Shown: one piece after another, positions 43,399 to 51,261 of the stretch
How positions within the stretch are numbered: position 1 is the first letter of the stretch
How the letters are laid out: the number at the start of each line of letters is the position of its first letter
Assembly: GCF_010731675.1 (NCBI RefSeq)
Contig: NZ_AP022584.1
Location: 4,588,001 to 4,652,000, forward strand
DNA from: Mycobacterium marseillense
GTDB taxonomy: Bacteria > Actinomycetota > Actinomycetes > Mycobacteriales > Mycobacteriaceae
Direction: 5' to 3'
DNA length: 64,000 nucleotides
Notes under the pieces: generated by a model
Database searches by the model: none
Told to the model about the DNA's origin: nothing
Seen by the model: only the letters and a program-made list of their open reading frames with translations
Translations under genes and position numbers: made by a program

Positions 43399-44225
43399 TG
43401 CGTCCAGCCCTCGGCGGCCTGCTCGTCGAACGTTCGGTCAATGCGCTCGAACCGGCGGCGGATGGAATCCCGTGCGGCGCCGTGCGGCAGGATGTAAAGC
43501 CGGTTGGCCAGAATCGCATCGGCGGTCAGCCGCGCGACATCGTCGGCGGTGACGCTCTTGTCCTGGGTCGGCAGCGTTCCGAACGCCGCCTCGGGGCTGG
43601 CCGACAGTCCGTAGTCCGCACCGCGAATCCGTTCCGAATTGGACACCAACTTGGTTTCCACGACCATCGGGCACAACACCGATACGCCAATGCCATTGGG
43701 CTTGACCTCACGCGCCAGCGTCTCCGCGAGCCCGACGACGCCGTATTTGGCGACGCCGTACGTTCCGAGACCCGCGTTGGGCACCAAGCCGGCGAAGGAT
43801 GCGGTGAAAGCGATGTGCCCGCCGCTGCCCTGCTCGATCAACTTCGGCACGAAGGCCTCGACCGCGTGGATCGATCCCCAGAGGTCGATGTCGATCACCC
43901 AGCGCCAGTCGTCGTGGTTCATCTGGCCGATCGGGCCCGCGACGACGATGCCGGCATTGCTGAAAACGACGTCGACGCCGCCGAGCAACCGGAAGGCTTC
44001 GTCGGCGAGGTGAATCATCTCGTCGAGATGCCGGACGTCGCACACCACGCCGTGGGCGTCGAAGCCCTCGCCGCGCAGCCGATTTACCGCCTGGTCCAGC
44101 GCTGGCTGATCGACGTCGGAGAGCACCAGGCGGGCCCCTCGGCGGCCGAATTCGGTGGCCGTGGCCAAACCGATGCCGCTGGCACCGCCGGTGATGACTG
44201 CCCCGCGTCCCTCGAAATCGTCCAT
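43395..44225 (-). CDS. Short-chain dehydrogenase/reductase, divergent from MarR
   Basis: A 276-residue SDR with VITGGASGIGLATA, SNAGIVVAGP, TASFAGLVP (Ser) and YGVAKYGVVG (Tyr, Lys). The ATG at 44225 aligns with the fold start; the longer frame adds 16 residues. It is divergent from the MarR regulator with an 85-bp gap containing a perfect palindrome, so it is a probable target of that regulator. Substrate unknown. Confidence 0.87.
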   Translation of the reverse strand: MDDFEGRGAVITGGASGIGLATATEFGRRGARLVLSDVDQPALDQAVNRLRGEGFDAHGVVCDVRHLDEMIHLADEAFRLLGGVDVVFSNAGIVVAGPIGQMNHDDWRWVIDIDLWGSIHAVEAFVPKLIEQGSGGHIAFTASFAGLVPNAGLGTYGVAKYGVVGLAETLAREVKPNGIGVSVLCPMVVETKLVSNSERIRGADYGLSASPEAAFGTLPTQDKSVTADDVARLTADAILANRLYILPHGAARDSIRRRFERIDRTFDEQAAEGWTH

Positions 44226-44283
44226 AGCTGCCGAGCGTATTACCCGTGCCCGGGCCGGTGTGAGGGACATCATGTAGATAGGC

Positions 44284-44298
44284 CCCTAACTATTAGGG
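44284..44298. promoter_or_regulatory. Palindrome CCCTAA-CTA-TTAGGG, probable MarR operator
   Basis: A perfect 6-3-6 inverted repeat, 12 bp before the MarR start and 58 bp before the divergent SDR start. Position and symmetry fit autoregulation by MarR with co-control of the SDR. No second copy was noticed elsewhere in the window. Confidence 0.6.
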
Positions 44299-44310
44299 CA
44301 CCATGGAAGC

Positions 44311-44802
44311 ATGACCGTTTCGACTGCGCGCGACGTCGATCCGCTGGCCCTGGAACGCCAGGTGTGTTTCGCGCTGGCGACGACCAACCGAGCGGTCCTG
44401 GCGGTGTACCGGCCCCTCTTGGAACCGCTCGGCCTGACCCATCCGCAGTATCTGGTGATGCTGGCACTGTGGGATCACCAGAAGGCCCCGGGGTCGGACC
44501 AGTTCCCGCTGTCGGTCAAGCGAATTGCCGTCACGTTGCAGATGGATTCCGCCACGCTGTCTCCCATGCTCAAGCGCCTGGAGGCGCAGGGGCTGATCAG
44601 GCGCGTCAAGAATGCGGCCGACGAACGCACCACCGATGTGATGCTCACGCAGCGCGGAATCGCCTTGCGACAGCGAGCACTCGAGGTCCCGTCCGCGGTC
44701 GTCGCGCGTCTGGGGGTCGAGCTGGCCGAACTCGAGAACCTGCACCGAGCCCTCACCCGGATCAATACCGCCGCCGTGGCGGCCAGCGCATTGCAACACT
44801 GA
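44311..44802 (+). CDS. MarR-family transcriptional regulator
   Basis: A 163-residue winged-helix regulator: VYRPLLEPLGLTHPQYLVML, the recognition region LQMDSATLSPMLKRLEAQGLI and the wing RVKNAADERTTDVMLTQRG. It resembles the OhrR/organic-hydroperoxide branch. A Cys is present near the N-terminus (LERQVCFALA), at the position where OhrR proteins carry the peroxide-sensing cysteine, so oxidation sensing is possible (inference). The start has no clear Shine-Dalgarno and may be leaderless. Confidence 0.88.
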   Translation: MTVSTARDVDPLALERQVCFALATTNRAVLAVYRPLLEPLGLTHPQYLVMLALWDHQKAPGSDQFPLSVKRIAVTLQMDSATLSPMLKRLEAQGLIRRVKNAADERTTDVMLTQRGIALRQRALEVPSAVVARLGVELAELENLHRALTRINTAAVAASALQH

Positions 44803-44822
44803 CATCACCCAAAGGAGCCACC

Positions 44823-45239
44823 ATGACCGACGCGAAACCCAGTCTCTGGCAGCGGATCGGCTATTCCTACGGTCGGCGATTGCCCGACACGATGCGCGAC
44901 TGGGTGGCGCACGATCTGGCCGGGGAGGGAGCCGTCCGCCGACACATGATCAGGTGGGCAATACCGCCTCTGCTTGTTCTTGCACCGTTCTGGCTGCTGC
45001 CCGCCTCGCTTTACGTGCACACGGAGATGACCGCGCCGCTGTACATCTGGGCGCTGCTGATAACCCTTGCCCTGAACAAGGTCTGGCGCCGCCACCGGTT
45101 GGCGGTTCACGGACTGGATCCGAACCTCGTCGACGTGATCGCGCGCCGGAAACAGGCGCGGATGCACGAGGACTACATCCGCCGCTACGGGCCCCGGCCC
45201 GAATCGGCCGAATGGCAGTCCAACAGCAGCCCCTTCTAG
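44823..45239 (+). CDS. DUF5313 membrane protein
   Basis: A 138-residue protein of a mycobacterial family of unknown function. After SLWQRIGYSYGRRLPDTMRD come two hydrophobic segments (AIPPLLVLAPFWLLPASLYV and a shorter one around LYIWALLITLALN), then a basic cytoplasmic-like tail. An AAAGGAG precedes the ATG. It follows the MarR gene by 20 bp and may be co-transcribed, but no functional link is evident. It ends 3 bp before the convergent SDR gene. Confidence 0.85.
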   Translation: MTDAKPSLWQRIGYSYGRRLPDTMRDWVAHDLAGEGAVRRHMIRWAIPPLLVLAPFWLLPASLYVHTEMTAPLYIWALLITLALNKVWRRHRLAVHGLDPNLVDVIARRKQARMHEDYIRRYGPRPESAEWQSNSSPF

Positions 45240-45242
45240 CGG

Positions 45243-46091
45243 CTACTTCAGGCAGCTACCCGCATCGATCGGCAGCGTCACGCCGGTGATGTAGCGGGCC
45301 TCGTCCGAGGCGAAGAACAGCACCGCGTTGCTGATGTCGATCGGCTCGACCCAGGGGATCGGCAGCGTGTGGAACAGCTGACAGATCGGCGCCATGTCGT
45401 CGGGGCCCGGGTTCTCCAGGTCGGGCCGGAACATCTTGAAGGTGCCTTCGTTGTGCAGCATCGGAGTCTTGACGTGGGTGGGGTGCACAGAATTGACGCG
45501 AATCATGTGCTGTCCCAATTCAACTCCGAAGGCGCGCATCAGCCCGACGACACCGTGCTTGGCCGCGACGTAGTGGCCCGTGTGCGGGTAGGCCTTCAGG
45601 CCGCCGACCGAGCTGGTCAAGATGATGGATCCGCCGCGACCGCCGGCCACGAGATGGGGCACACCGGCTTTCACGGTTTTCCACACTCCGGCCAGGTTGA
45701 TGTCGATCATCTCGGTCCAGTCTTCTTCGCTGGTCTTGTCCAAAGTCTCGCCGCCGTTGCCGATTCCGGCGTTGGCCACGATGATGTCGAGCCGGCCCAG
45801 TTGCTCGACGCCACTGTCCACCGCCGCCTTGAGCGCGTCGTAGTCCCGCACGTCGACTTCGGCCGTGAAGATTCTGCGGTTGTGCCCCTTGACCAGGTCG
45901 GCAGTCTCGGCCAGGTCCTCGGGCGTCGCCGCCGGGATCGCCGTGTCCACCACGCCCTCGCGGATCGGTTTGCAGATGTCGACGGCGATGATGTCGGCGC
46001 CCTCCTGCGCCAACCGCACCGCATGGCTGCGGCCCTGACCGCGCGCCGCCCCCGTCACCAAGGCGACTTTGCCCTCAACACGTCCGGTCAT
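45243..46091 (-). CDS. Mycofactocin-coupled SDR family oxidoreductase
   Basis: A 282-residue SDR of the mycofactocin-associated subfamily. It has VTGAARGQGRSHAVRLAQEG, then VDICKPI with the ~30-residue insertion typical of the subfamily (AATPEDLAETADLVKG), NAGIGNGGE, and TSSVGGLKAY with YVAAKHG. These enzymes hold NAD(H) tightly and pass electrons to the redox peptide mycofactocin, so the enzyme probably oxidises an alcohol in a pathway needing that acceptor. Operator site C lies 157 bp upstream, implying a leader of about 140 nt. Confidence 0.87.
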   Translation of the reverse strand: MTGRVEGKVALVTGAARGQGRSHAVRLAQEGADIIAVDICKPIREGVVDTAIPAATPEDLAETADLVKGHNRRIFTAEVDVRDYDALKAAVDSGVEQLGRLDIIVANAGIGNGGETLDKTSEEDWTEMIDINLAGVWKTVKAGVPHLVAGGRGGSIILTSSVGGLKAYPHTGHYVAAKHGVVGLMRAFGVELGQHMIRVNSVHPTHVKTPMLHNEGTFKMFRPDLENPGPDDMAPICQLFHTLPIPWVEPIDISNAVLFFASDEARYITGVTLPIDAGSCLK

Positions 46092-46247
46092 GGCTACCTC
46101 AACTCCTGACTTGATCTGATCGGCACGCCTCCGCGGAGAACAATCGCGTCCCCGGATCGCGGGTCGTGCCGCTGTTGAACTCTGTCATTCGGCGATCACG
46201 GGTGTCAATGGCGAATCCGTTTCGGCTATTCGCGGTTCTAGATATTA

Positions 46248-46262
46248 GAGAATCTCATTCTC
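46248..46262. promoter_or_regulatory. Palindromic operator GAGAAT-CTC-ATTCTC (site C)
   Basis: A perfect 6-3-6 repeat. On the minus strand TAATAT (46247-46242) directly follows it and can serve as the -10 for the mycofactocin-type SDR. This is the same arrangement as the minus-strand promoter at site A. The TetR gene ends at 46332, on the upstream side. Confidence 0.7.
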
Positions 46263-46331
46263 ACCGGCAAACGGCGTGCGCTATTTGCTCAGCTCCGGAG
46301 TGCGGAAGATTACGCCCTTGGGGGCGGCGCG

Positions 46332-47069
46332 CTACGCGACGAAACCGCGTGAGCAGAAGTCCCACACCTCTTCTGCGGTGATGGGGTGCATGGTCGCATC
46401 GTCGGGGCCCCCACTGGACTGCGCGATGAACATCACCGTCTGCATGGTCATGGCGGCCACGCGCTTGGGGTTGATCGTGCTGCGCAACTTGTCGGCCTCG
46501 TGGGCCGCCTCCATCAGTTCCGTCAGCAACGCCAGCAACGGCGCGTGCGCCACCTTGACCTCGGCCGGATGCGTCACCAGCAGTCGAGGAGCAAAGTCGG
46601 TAAACAGCGGGCGCTTGGCGGTCGGGTCCGGCCGCGAGGCCTCGTACAACAGCTGCACGGCGACCTGGAGCCGCTCCAGCGGATCGGTGTGGCTTTCCGT
46701 GGCGGCGCGGATCTGGTCCGCCGAGCGGCTCAGCGCATCCTCGAACAGCGCCAGCAACAGCTCGTGCTTGCCGTCGAACTGTAAGTAGAAGCTGCGCAGC
46801 GACTGGCGGGAGCGGTCGACGACCTCCTGAACGGTAAAGTCGGTGCTGCCCTTTTCGATGATGATGGCCTGGGCGGCGTCGAGGAAGCGCTGAACACGTT
46901 GCGCCGCACGCAATTTCGCCGTTTTGATGGACCGCTCGACAGCGCGCTGCTTCCAGGCCGGCTCTTCGCTTGGATTGGTCACGGCCGACTCAGGTGATTG
47001 CCGCGCTGGGAGAACATGGTTGGACTCTACCGGAGAACGCCGTGACATCGCTGCGCTCGACCCCCTCAC
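46332..47069 (-). CDS. TetR-family regulator, candidate for the GAGAAT palindrome
   Basis: A 245-residue TetR protein with an N-terminal extension rich in polar residues, then VQRFLDAAQAIIIEKGSTDF and the recognition region VQEVVDRSRQSLRSFYLQFD, followed by a helical effector domain (LFEDALSRSADQIRAATESH). The start is uncertain: M at 47069, M at 47048, or a GTG at 46982 would all keep the helix-turn-helix. It is flanked by operator sites C and D, and site D overlaps its likely promoter (minus-strand TAGTAT 47114-47109), which suggests autoregulation. It is the best candidate in the window for the regulator binding all GAGAAT palindromes. Confidence 0.87.
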   Translation of the reverse strand: MRGSSAAMSRRSPVESNHVLPARQSPESAVTNPSEEPAWKQRAVERSIKTAKLRAAQRVQRFLDAAQAIIIEKGSTDFTVQEVVDRSRQSLRSFYLQFDGKHELLLALFEDALSRSADQIRAATESHTDPLERLQVAVQLLYEASRPDPTAKRPLFTDFAPRLLVTHPAEVKVAHAPLLALLTELMEAAHEADKLRSTINPKRVAAMTMQTVMFIAQSSGGPDDATMHPITAEEVWDFCSRGFVA

Positions 47070-47104
47070 GGATCACGTGTCGGAGATTGTAACTTTCTTA
47101 CCAC

Positions 47105-47119
47105 GAGAATACTATTCTC
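47105..47119. promoter_or_regulatory. Palindromic operator GAGAAT-ACT-ATTCTC (site D) with promoter
   Basis: The same 15 bases as site A. On the plus strand a -35 TTGTAA (47087-47092) and -10 TACTAT (47110-47115) are separated by 17 bp, and the operator covers the -10. On the minus strand TAGTAT (47114-47109) can serve tetR. One site thus covers the -10 elements of both divergent genes. Confidence 0.75.
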
Positions 47120-47224
47120 TTAGACGTGTGTAGGGAAGCGTAATCGCAAGAGTGAACCGCGCCGTTGGCGGAAAGCGTGATCTACCGACGGCGCGACTGC
47201 GCTCAGGACCATTCGGGAAGTGCC

Positions 47225-48400
47225 GTGCAGCTGACGTTTGACGCCGACGTGGAGGCGTTCCGCGCCGAATTCGTCGCTTTCCTCGATGAGCATCTGCCTG
47301 CCGAGGCCGAGGCACTCGACCGGCCGCAGTCGAGTTCGGACATCCCGGCGTGGGCCCGCCGGTGGCAACGCCTGCTGTTCGACAGCGGGTGGCTCCTGCC
47401 CGGCAACCCGCCGGAGTTCGGCGGACGCAACGCCACGCTGCTGCAGCAGTACGTCTACCAAGAAGAGTTGTCCCGACGGCGGATCTATCAAAGCTTCAAC
47501 CCGCAGGGTGTGGGCATCATCGCGGCGTCGTTGTTGACGTTCGGCACTCCCGAACAGAAGCAGCGGTGGGCGGTGCCGATCCTGCGGGCGGAGATCACCG
47601 CGTCACTGGGCATGAGCGAACCGGGCGCGGGATCCGACCTCGCGTCGCTGAAAACCCGCGCGGTGCTTGACGGTGACCACTTCGTTGTCAATGGACAAAA
47701 GGTGTGGACATCGGGCGCCCATCACGCCGACGTGCTGTTGACCTTCGTGCGTACCGATCCCGACGCCCCAAAACACAAGGGCATCAGCGCTTTACTGATT
47801 CCGACCGACACCCCCGGCGTGGTACGCCGCCCGTTCGCCTCGGTCGGCGACATCGAAGACGTCGACTTCAACGAGGTCTTCTTCACCGACGCGCGGGTGC
47901 CGGCCGAGAACCTGGTGGGGGAGCTCAACGCGGGGTGGCGCGTCGCGACCGGTTCGCTCGGTCACGAACGCGCGATGCTGTGGCTGGACTACGCCGACAT
48001 GTTGCACGCACTGACCGTCGAGTCCAGCCCCTCGGGGCCCGTTCAACGGGATCGCTACGCAACGCTGGTGATGGATTTCTACGCGATGCGGCTGCTCGGT
48101 TCGGCGACGCTGGCCAAAGCCGCGCGGGGCGAAGAGGATGTGCCGGCCCAGTCGGTGCTCAAGCTGCTCGGCTCAGAGGCGATGCAACGCGCCTGCGAGG
48201 ACGCCCTGGGCGCCAAGGACGGCGACGGACTGGTATTGCGCGGCGTCACCGCCCCGTTCGCCCCGCTCAACCTGGACAGCCACTATGGCGCCTGGTTCGA
48301 CCGGTACACGCGCACCTTCGCCGCGACCATCGCCGGCGGCACGTCGGAAATTCAGCGCAACATCATCGCCGAACGGGTACTCGGGCTGCCGCGGAATTGA
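47225..48400 (+). CDS. Acyl-CoA dehydrogenase
   Basis: A 391-residue FadE-type flavoenzyme. It has SLGMSEPGAGSDLASLKT (flavin contact), VNGQKVWTSGAHHADV, and the C-terminal IAGGTSEIQRNIIAERVLGL, which in the family contacts FAD. The GTG at 47225 follows GGGAAG and starts directly at LTFDADVEAFR; a TTG at 47165 would add 20 residues. It stands alone on its strand and is controlled by site D opposite the TetR gene. It ends 8 bp before the convergent DUF4190 gene. The chain-length or ring preference is not visible. Confidence 0.88.
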   Translation: MQLTFDADVEAFRAEFVAFLDEHLPAEAEALDRPQSSSDIPAWARRWQRLLFDSGWLLPGNPPEFGGRNATLLQQYVYQEELSRRRIYQSFNPQGVGIIAASLLTFGTPEQKQRWAVPILRAEITASLGMSEPGAGSDLASLKTRAVLDGDHFVVNGQKVWTSGAHHADVLLTFVRTDPDAPKHKGISALLIPTDTPGVVRRPFASVGDIEDVDFNEVFFTDARVPAENLVGELNAGWRVATGSLGHERAMLWLDYADMLHALTVESSPSGPVQRDRYATLVMDFYAMRLLGSATLAKAARGEEDVPAQSVLKLLGSEAMQRACEDALGAKDGDGLVLRGVTAPFAPLNLDSHYGAWFDRYTRTFAATIAGGTSEIQRNIIAERVLGLPRN

Positions 48401-48408
48401 TCCGCGCA

Positions 48409-48678
48409 TCAGTGCTTCTGAACATCCAGCCTGGCGTAGTACCCGATAGCGACGAGACCCAGCAGTATTGCGATCGCCCCTAAAACCGTGCCGGCCAAGG
48501 CGGTTCGGCGATTGTTCGCCTCCCCACGGGCGACTCTGCGCCGGGCGATGTCGCCTGTCACCACCGCCGCGATGCCAAACGGGACCCCCAGCATCATCCA
48601 GCACGTGATGAGTCCGACCAGGCCCAGGAGCAGCGAGGCGACGCCGACCTCGTTGCGCGGTGCGTCAGGGTGACTCAT
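48409..48678 (-). CDS. DUF4190 small membrane protein
   Basis: An 89-residue protein with two hydrophobic helices: VASLLLGLVGLITCWMMLGV and ALAGTVLGAIAILLGLVAIG, joined by the basic GDIARRRVARGE loop. This is the DUF4190 pattern. The ATG at 48678 is chosen because the longer frame upstream lacks hydrophobic or conserved features. Function unknown, possibly a membrane-stress or scaffold protein. Confidence 0.75.
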   Translation of the reverse strand: MSHPDAPRNEVGVASLLLGLVGLITCWMMLGVPFGIAAVVTGDIARRRVARGEANNRRTALAGTVLGAIAILLGLVAIGYYARLDVQKH

Positions 48679-48853
48679 TGTGTCCCATTCGTCGGGGCCG
48701 TGCGTGCGCAGTCGGCGCCGGTTGTTGTCCGCGCCCAGTGTGACCCGTGCTTCGGTCCAGGAGCAAGGATCTGAAGGCAAGCGCGGTGGCGCGCCCGCAT
48801 GTGGCTTCAGGGGTCGGCCGGCCGCATTGAACGGTCGGCGCCGCGACAGCTCG
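48679..48853. other. Intergenic 175 bp, promoter of the DUF4190 gene
   Basis: It lies between the start of the DUF4190 gene and the end of the acyl-CoA dehydrogenase operon. I see no clear coding frame, palindrome or repeat. It must contain the DUF4190 promoter. Confidence 0.3.
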
Positions 48854-49669
48854 TTACAGCTGAGCAAGCCGTGGGGCGGATCCCGTTGCCACCAGCACGC
48901 TTCCGGCGTCGCGCGTGAGTTCCCGCGCGCTACCCAACAGTCCGTCGAGGATGAGCGAACGCTTGATGTGGTGGTGCAGCGGGTGTTCGGCGGTGAATCC
49001 GATACCGCCGAGCACCTGCTGGCAGTGACGTGCGGCGGTCAGCGCGGCGTGGCCGGCCGCGGCTTTGGCCAGCAGGGAGGCCAACCCCTCGTCGTCGCAT
49101 TCGGTGGCGGCTTGCAGCGTCGCCTCGGCGCCCTCGATGGCCACCAGGGTCTCGGCCAGACGGTGTCGGATCGCCTGGAACGAGCTGATGTGCCGACCGA
49201 ACTGAACGCGGTCCAGGGCATGCTGACGGGCCAGCGACAGCATGGCGCGGCTGGTGCCGACCAGCCACCAGCCCAGGGCGCGCCATCCCGCCTGAAGTGC
49301 GGCCGACGGTAATGGATCCCCCTGCGGCACAGGATGGATGGGAAGCAGCTCATCGATTGCCGATTCGGACTCGTCGCGTCGCTCCCACAGCACCCAGGAC
49401 CCGCCGGCAAACGGCAAGGGCAGCGCGCCCCCGGGCGCATCTCCGGCCCCGCACAGCACCACATCGTTGAGCACGGGCGCGTGCGAACCGGTCTCGCCGA
49501 GCAGTGTGAACACCAACGGTATTGCGATGTCGGGCATTTCGTCGAGCATGTCGCGCCAGCCCAGATCGGTCAGCGCCGCATCGAGCTTGGCTCCCGAGGC
49601 GGCGCTCATCGTCGTCCGCAACGAGTCAGCCAGCAGGCGCAGCGACTCGGTGTCCGGCGAAGGCGTCAC
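48854..49669 (-). CDS. Acyl-CoA dehydrogenase, short subunit of the second FadE pair
   Basis: A 271-residue acyl-CoA dehydrogenase-fold protein with the C-terminal features RVQFGRHISSFQAIRHRLAE and LGGIGFTAEHPLHHHIKR. The N-terminal half is shortened. It starts 3 bp after the stop of the 365-residue partner, so the pair probably forms an alpha2-beta2 enzyme like the pair at 3903-5883. It is the last gene of the leftward operon from 54595. Confidence 0.83.
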   Translation of the reverse strand: MTPSPDTESLRLLADSLRTTMSAASGAKLDAALTDLGWRDMLDEMPDIAIPLVFTLLGETGSHAPVLNDVVLCGAGDAPGGALPLPFAGGSWVLWERRDESESAIDELLPIHPVPQGDPLPSAALQAGWRALGWWLVGTSRAMLSLARQHALDRVQFGRHISSFQAIRHRLAETLVAIEGAEATLQAATECDDEGLASLLAKAAAGHAALTAARHCQQVLGGIGFTAEHPLHHHIKRSLILDGLLGSARELTRDAGSVLVATGSAPRLAQL

Positions 49670-49672
49670 GGT

Positions 49673-50770
49673 TCACTCCTTCCCGAGGTCGAGCAGCCGG
49701 CGGGCGATGATATTGCGCTGGATCTCGGCGGTGCCGCCATAGATCGTCGCCGCGCGTGAGTACAGGTACTCCGAACGCCACGGTGTGTCTTCGAGTTCGA
49801 GCTTCCCCGGCAACAGGTCGTGGACGGTGTCATAGAGCCGCTGCTCGGCGGCGGCCAGCAGCACCTTGTCGATGGAGGTGTCGGGGCCCAGGCGGGCTCC
49901 GTCGCGCATCCGGTGCTGGGTGCCGCGCGACCGGCAGCGCAAGGTATGCAGCGCCAGATAGGCTCCGCCCAGGGCCGATTCGTCGGCCGCACCGCTGTCG
50001 GAGGCTTCGGCGATCAGGGCGTCGAATCGAGAGTAGAGATAGGCGATTCGCTGCCAGAAGCAGGAGGAACGCTCGTAGGGCAGCAGGTCCATGGCGAGTT
50101 TCCAGCCGTCGCCGGGCTTGCCGAGCATCCTGCTCGCCGGGATCACCACGTCGTCGTAGTACACCTCGCAGAATTCGTCGACGCCGTGCATCGTGCGCAG
50201 TGGCCGGATGGTGATGCCGGGGGTGTCGAGGTCGACGAAGAAGGCGGTGATGCCGTCGTGGCCGGGCGCGGTGCGGGTGAGCAGGACGCACCGCGACGAG
50301 AACTGCGCGAAACTGGTCCACACCTTTTGCCCGTTGACGACCCAGTTGTCGCCCTGCTGGGTCGCGCGGGTGGTGAGCGACGCGAGGTCGCTGCCGGATC
50401 CCGGCTCGGAAAAGCCCTGGCACCATTGCTCTTCGCCGCTCAACAGCCGCGGCACCATCTCCGCGGCGAGCTCAGGCGGCGCGTAGTCGATCATGGTGGG
50501 TGCGAGCACTTCGAGCATTGAGTACGGCCCGGGCTCGGCCAGGCGACGGCCCACCACTTCTTCGCCAACAACCGCCCGCAGCACCGCCGGCCCGCCCAGC
50601 CCGCCGACTTCTTCGGGCCAGCCGTACCGCATCCAATCGGCGTCGTAGAGCGCGCGACTGACCCGGGCGAACTGCTGCATATGTCCCTGCAGCGAGTGGT
50701 CGGGCCCGGGTGTCAGATCGTTGTCGTCGAGCCACGCGCGCAGGTCCGCTCGGAACTGCTCGACATTCAC
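49673..50770 (-). CDS. Acyl-CoA dehydrogenase, second subunit of the second FadE pair
   Basis: A 365-residue FadE with QGFSEPGSGSDLASLTTRA, VNGQKVWTSFAQFSSRCV and the C-terminal YGGTAEIQRNIIARRLLDLG. It starts at GTG 50770. Together with the short subunit downstream it is expected to dehydrogenate a CoA thioester bearing a ring or branched chain. The operon places it after a Rieske oxygenase and a metal hydrolase, so its substrate may be an oxygenase-derived acyl-CoA. Confidence 0.87.
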   Translation of the reverse strand: MNVEQFRADLRAWLDDNDLTPGPDHSLQGHMQQFARVSRALYDADWMRYGWPEEVGGLGGPAVLRAVVGEEVVGRRLAEPGPYSMLEVLAPTMIDYAPPELAAEMVPRLLSGEEQWCQGFSEPGSGSDLASLTTRATQQGDNWVVNGQKVWTSFAQFSSRCVLLTRTAPGHDGITAFFVDLDTPGITIRPLRTMHGVDEFCEVYYDDVVIPASRMLGKPGDGWKLAMDLLPYERSSCFWQRIAYLYSRFDALIAEASDSGAADESALGGAYLALHTLRCRSRGTQHRMRDGARLGPDTSIDKVLLAAAEQRLYDTVHDLLPGKLELEDTPWRSEYLYSRAATIYGGTAEIQRNIIARRLLDLGKE

Positions 50771-50793
50771 CGCACTGTCGATTGGTGGGCTCC

Positions 50794-51261
50794 TTAGGTC
50801 GTCGCCTGGGCCGCCGAGTCACCGGCGGGACGCCCGATGGCGTGCGGGCGCCCGGAATCGTGCACACCGCTGCGGCGGATGAAGGTCATCGCGCGAGTCT
50901 TGAGGCGCCACCCGTCGGCGGTCCGCACATAGGTGTCGCGATAGTAACCGATCCGCATGTCATGGCTGGAGTGGTCGATGAAGCACAGCGGTTGGGTCCC
51001 GCTGGCCACATCACCGTCGAGATCGACCACCGCGGTTCCGGTGAGAAACAAGCCCTTTGGGGCCGCGGCCACCAGTTCCGGGAACCGGTTCAGGCTGTAG
51101 GTTTCGCCGAACGCGCTGTAGGTACCGTCCGGGGTGAAGACCGCGACGAGACCCTCGATGTCTTGCTGGGTGATGGTCACGGCGTAGCGGCCGAGCAGCT
51201 GCTGGATCTCGACGAGGTCGTCAGTTCTGGTTGGGCCGCTGTCAGGCTGATTTGTCGACAT
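50794..51261 (-). CDS. SnoaL/NTF2-like protein in the Rieske operon
   Basis: A 155-residue protein of the SnoaL_4/NTF2 fold, with VEIQQLLGRYAVTITQQDIE, FTPDGTYSAFGETYSL, YYRDTYVRTADGWRLKTRAM. In Rieske oxygenase operons this fold often serves as the small beta subunit or as an accessory hydratase, so it may pair with the oxygenase two genes upstream. The start overlaps the end of the amidohydrolase gene by 20 bp. Confidence 0.82.
   Translation of the reverse strand: MSTNQPDSGPTRTDDLVEIQQLLGRYAVTITQQDIEGLVAVFTPDGTYSAFGETYSLNRFPELVAAAPKGLFLTGTAVVDLDGDVASGTQPLCFIDHSSHDMRIGYYRDTYVRTADGWRLKTRAMTFIRRSGVHDSGRPHAIGRPAGDSAAQATT

Noticed and set aside
43398..45239. A 613-codon plus-strand open frame covering the SDR, MarR and DUF5313 region
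   Set aside because: Only its last 138 codons (44823-45239) have a ribosome-binding site and a protein-like pattern. The rest is antisense to an SDR or in the wrong frame of MarR, and looks like GC-rich frame read-through.
46092..46331. Possible small RNA or peptide gene between SDR and TetR
   Set aside because: The short frames there have no ribosome-binding site or conserved look. The stretch is better explained as a long leader plus operator site C.
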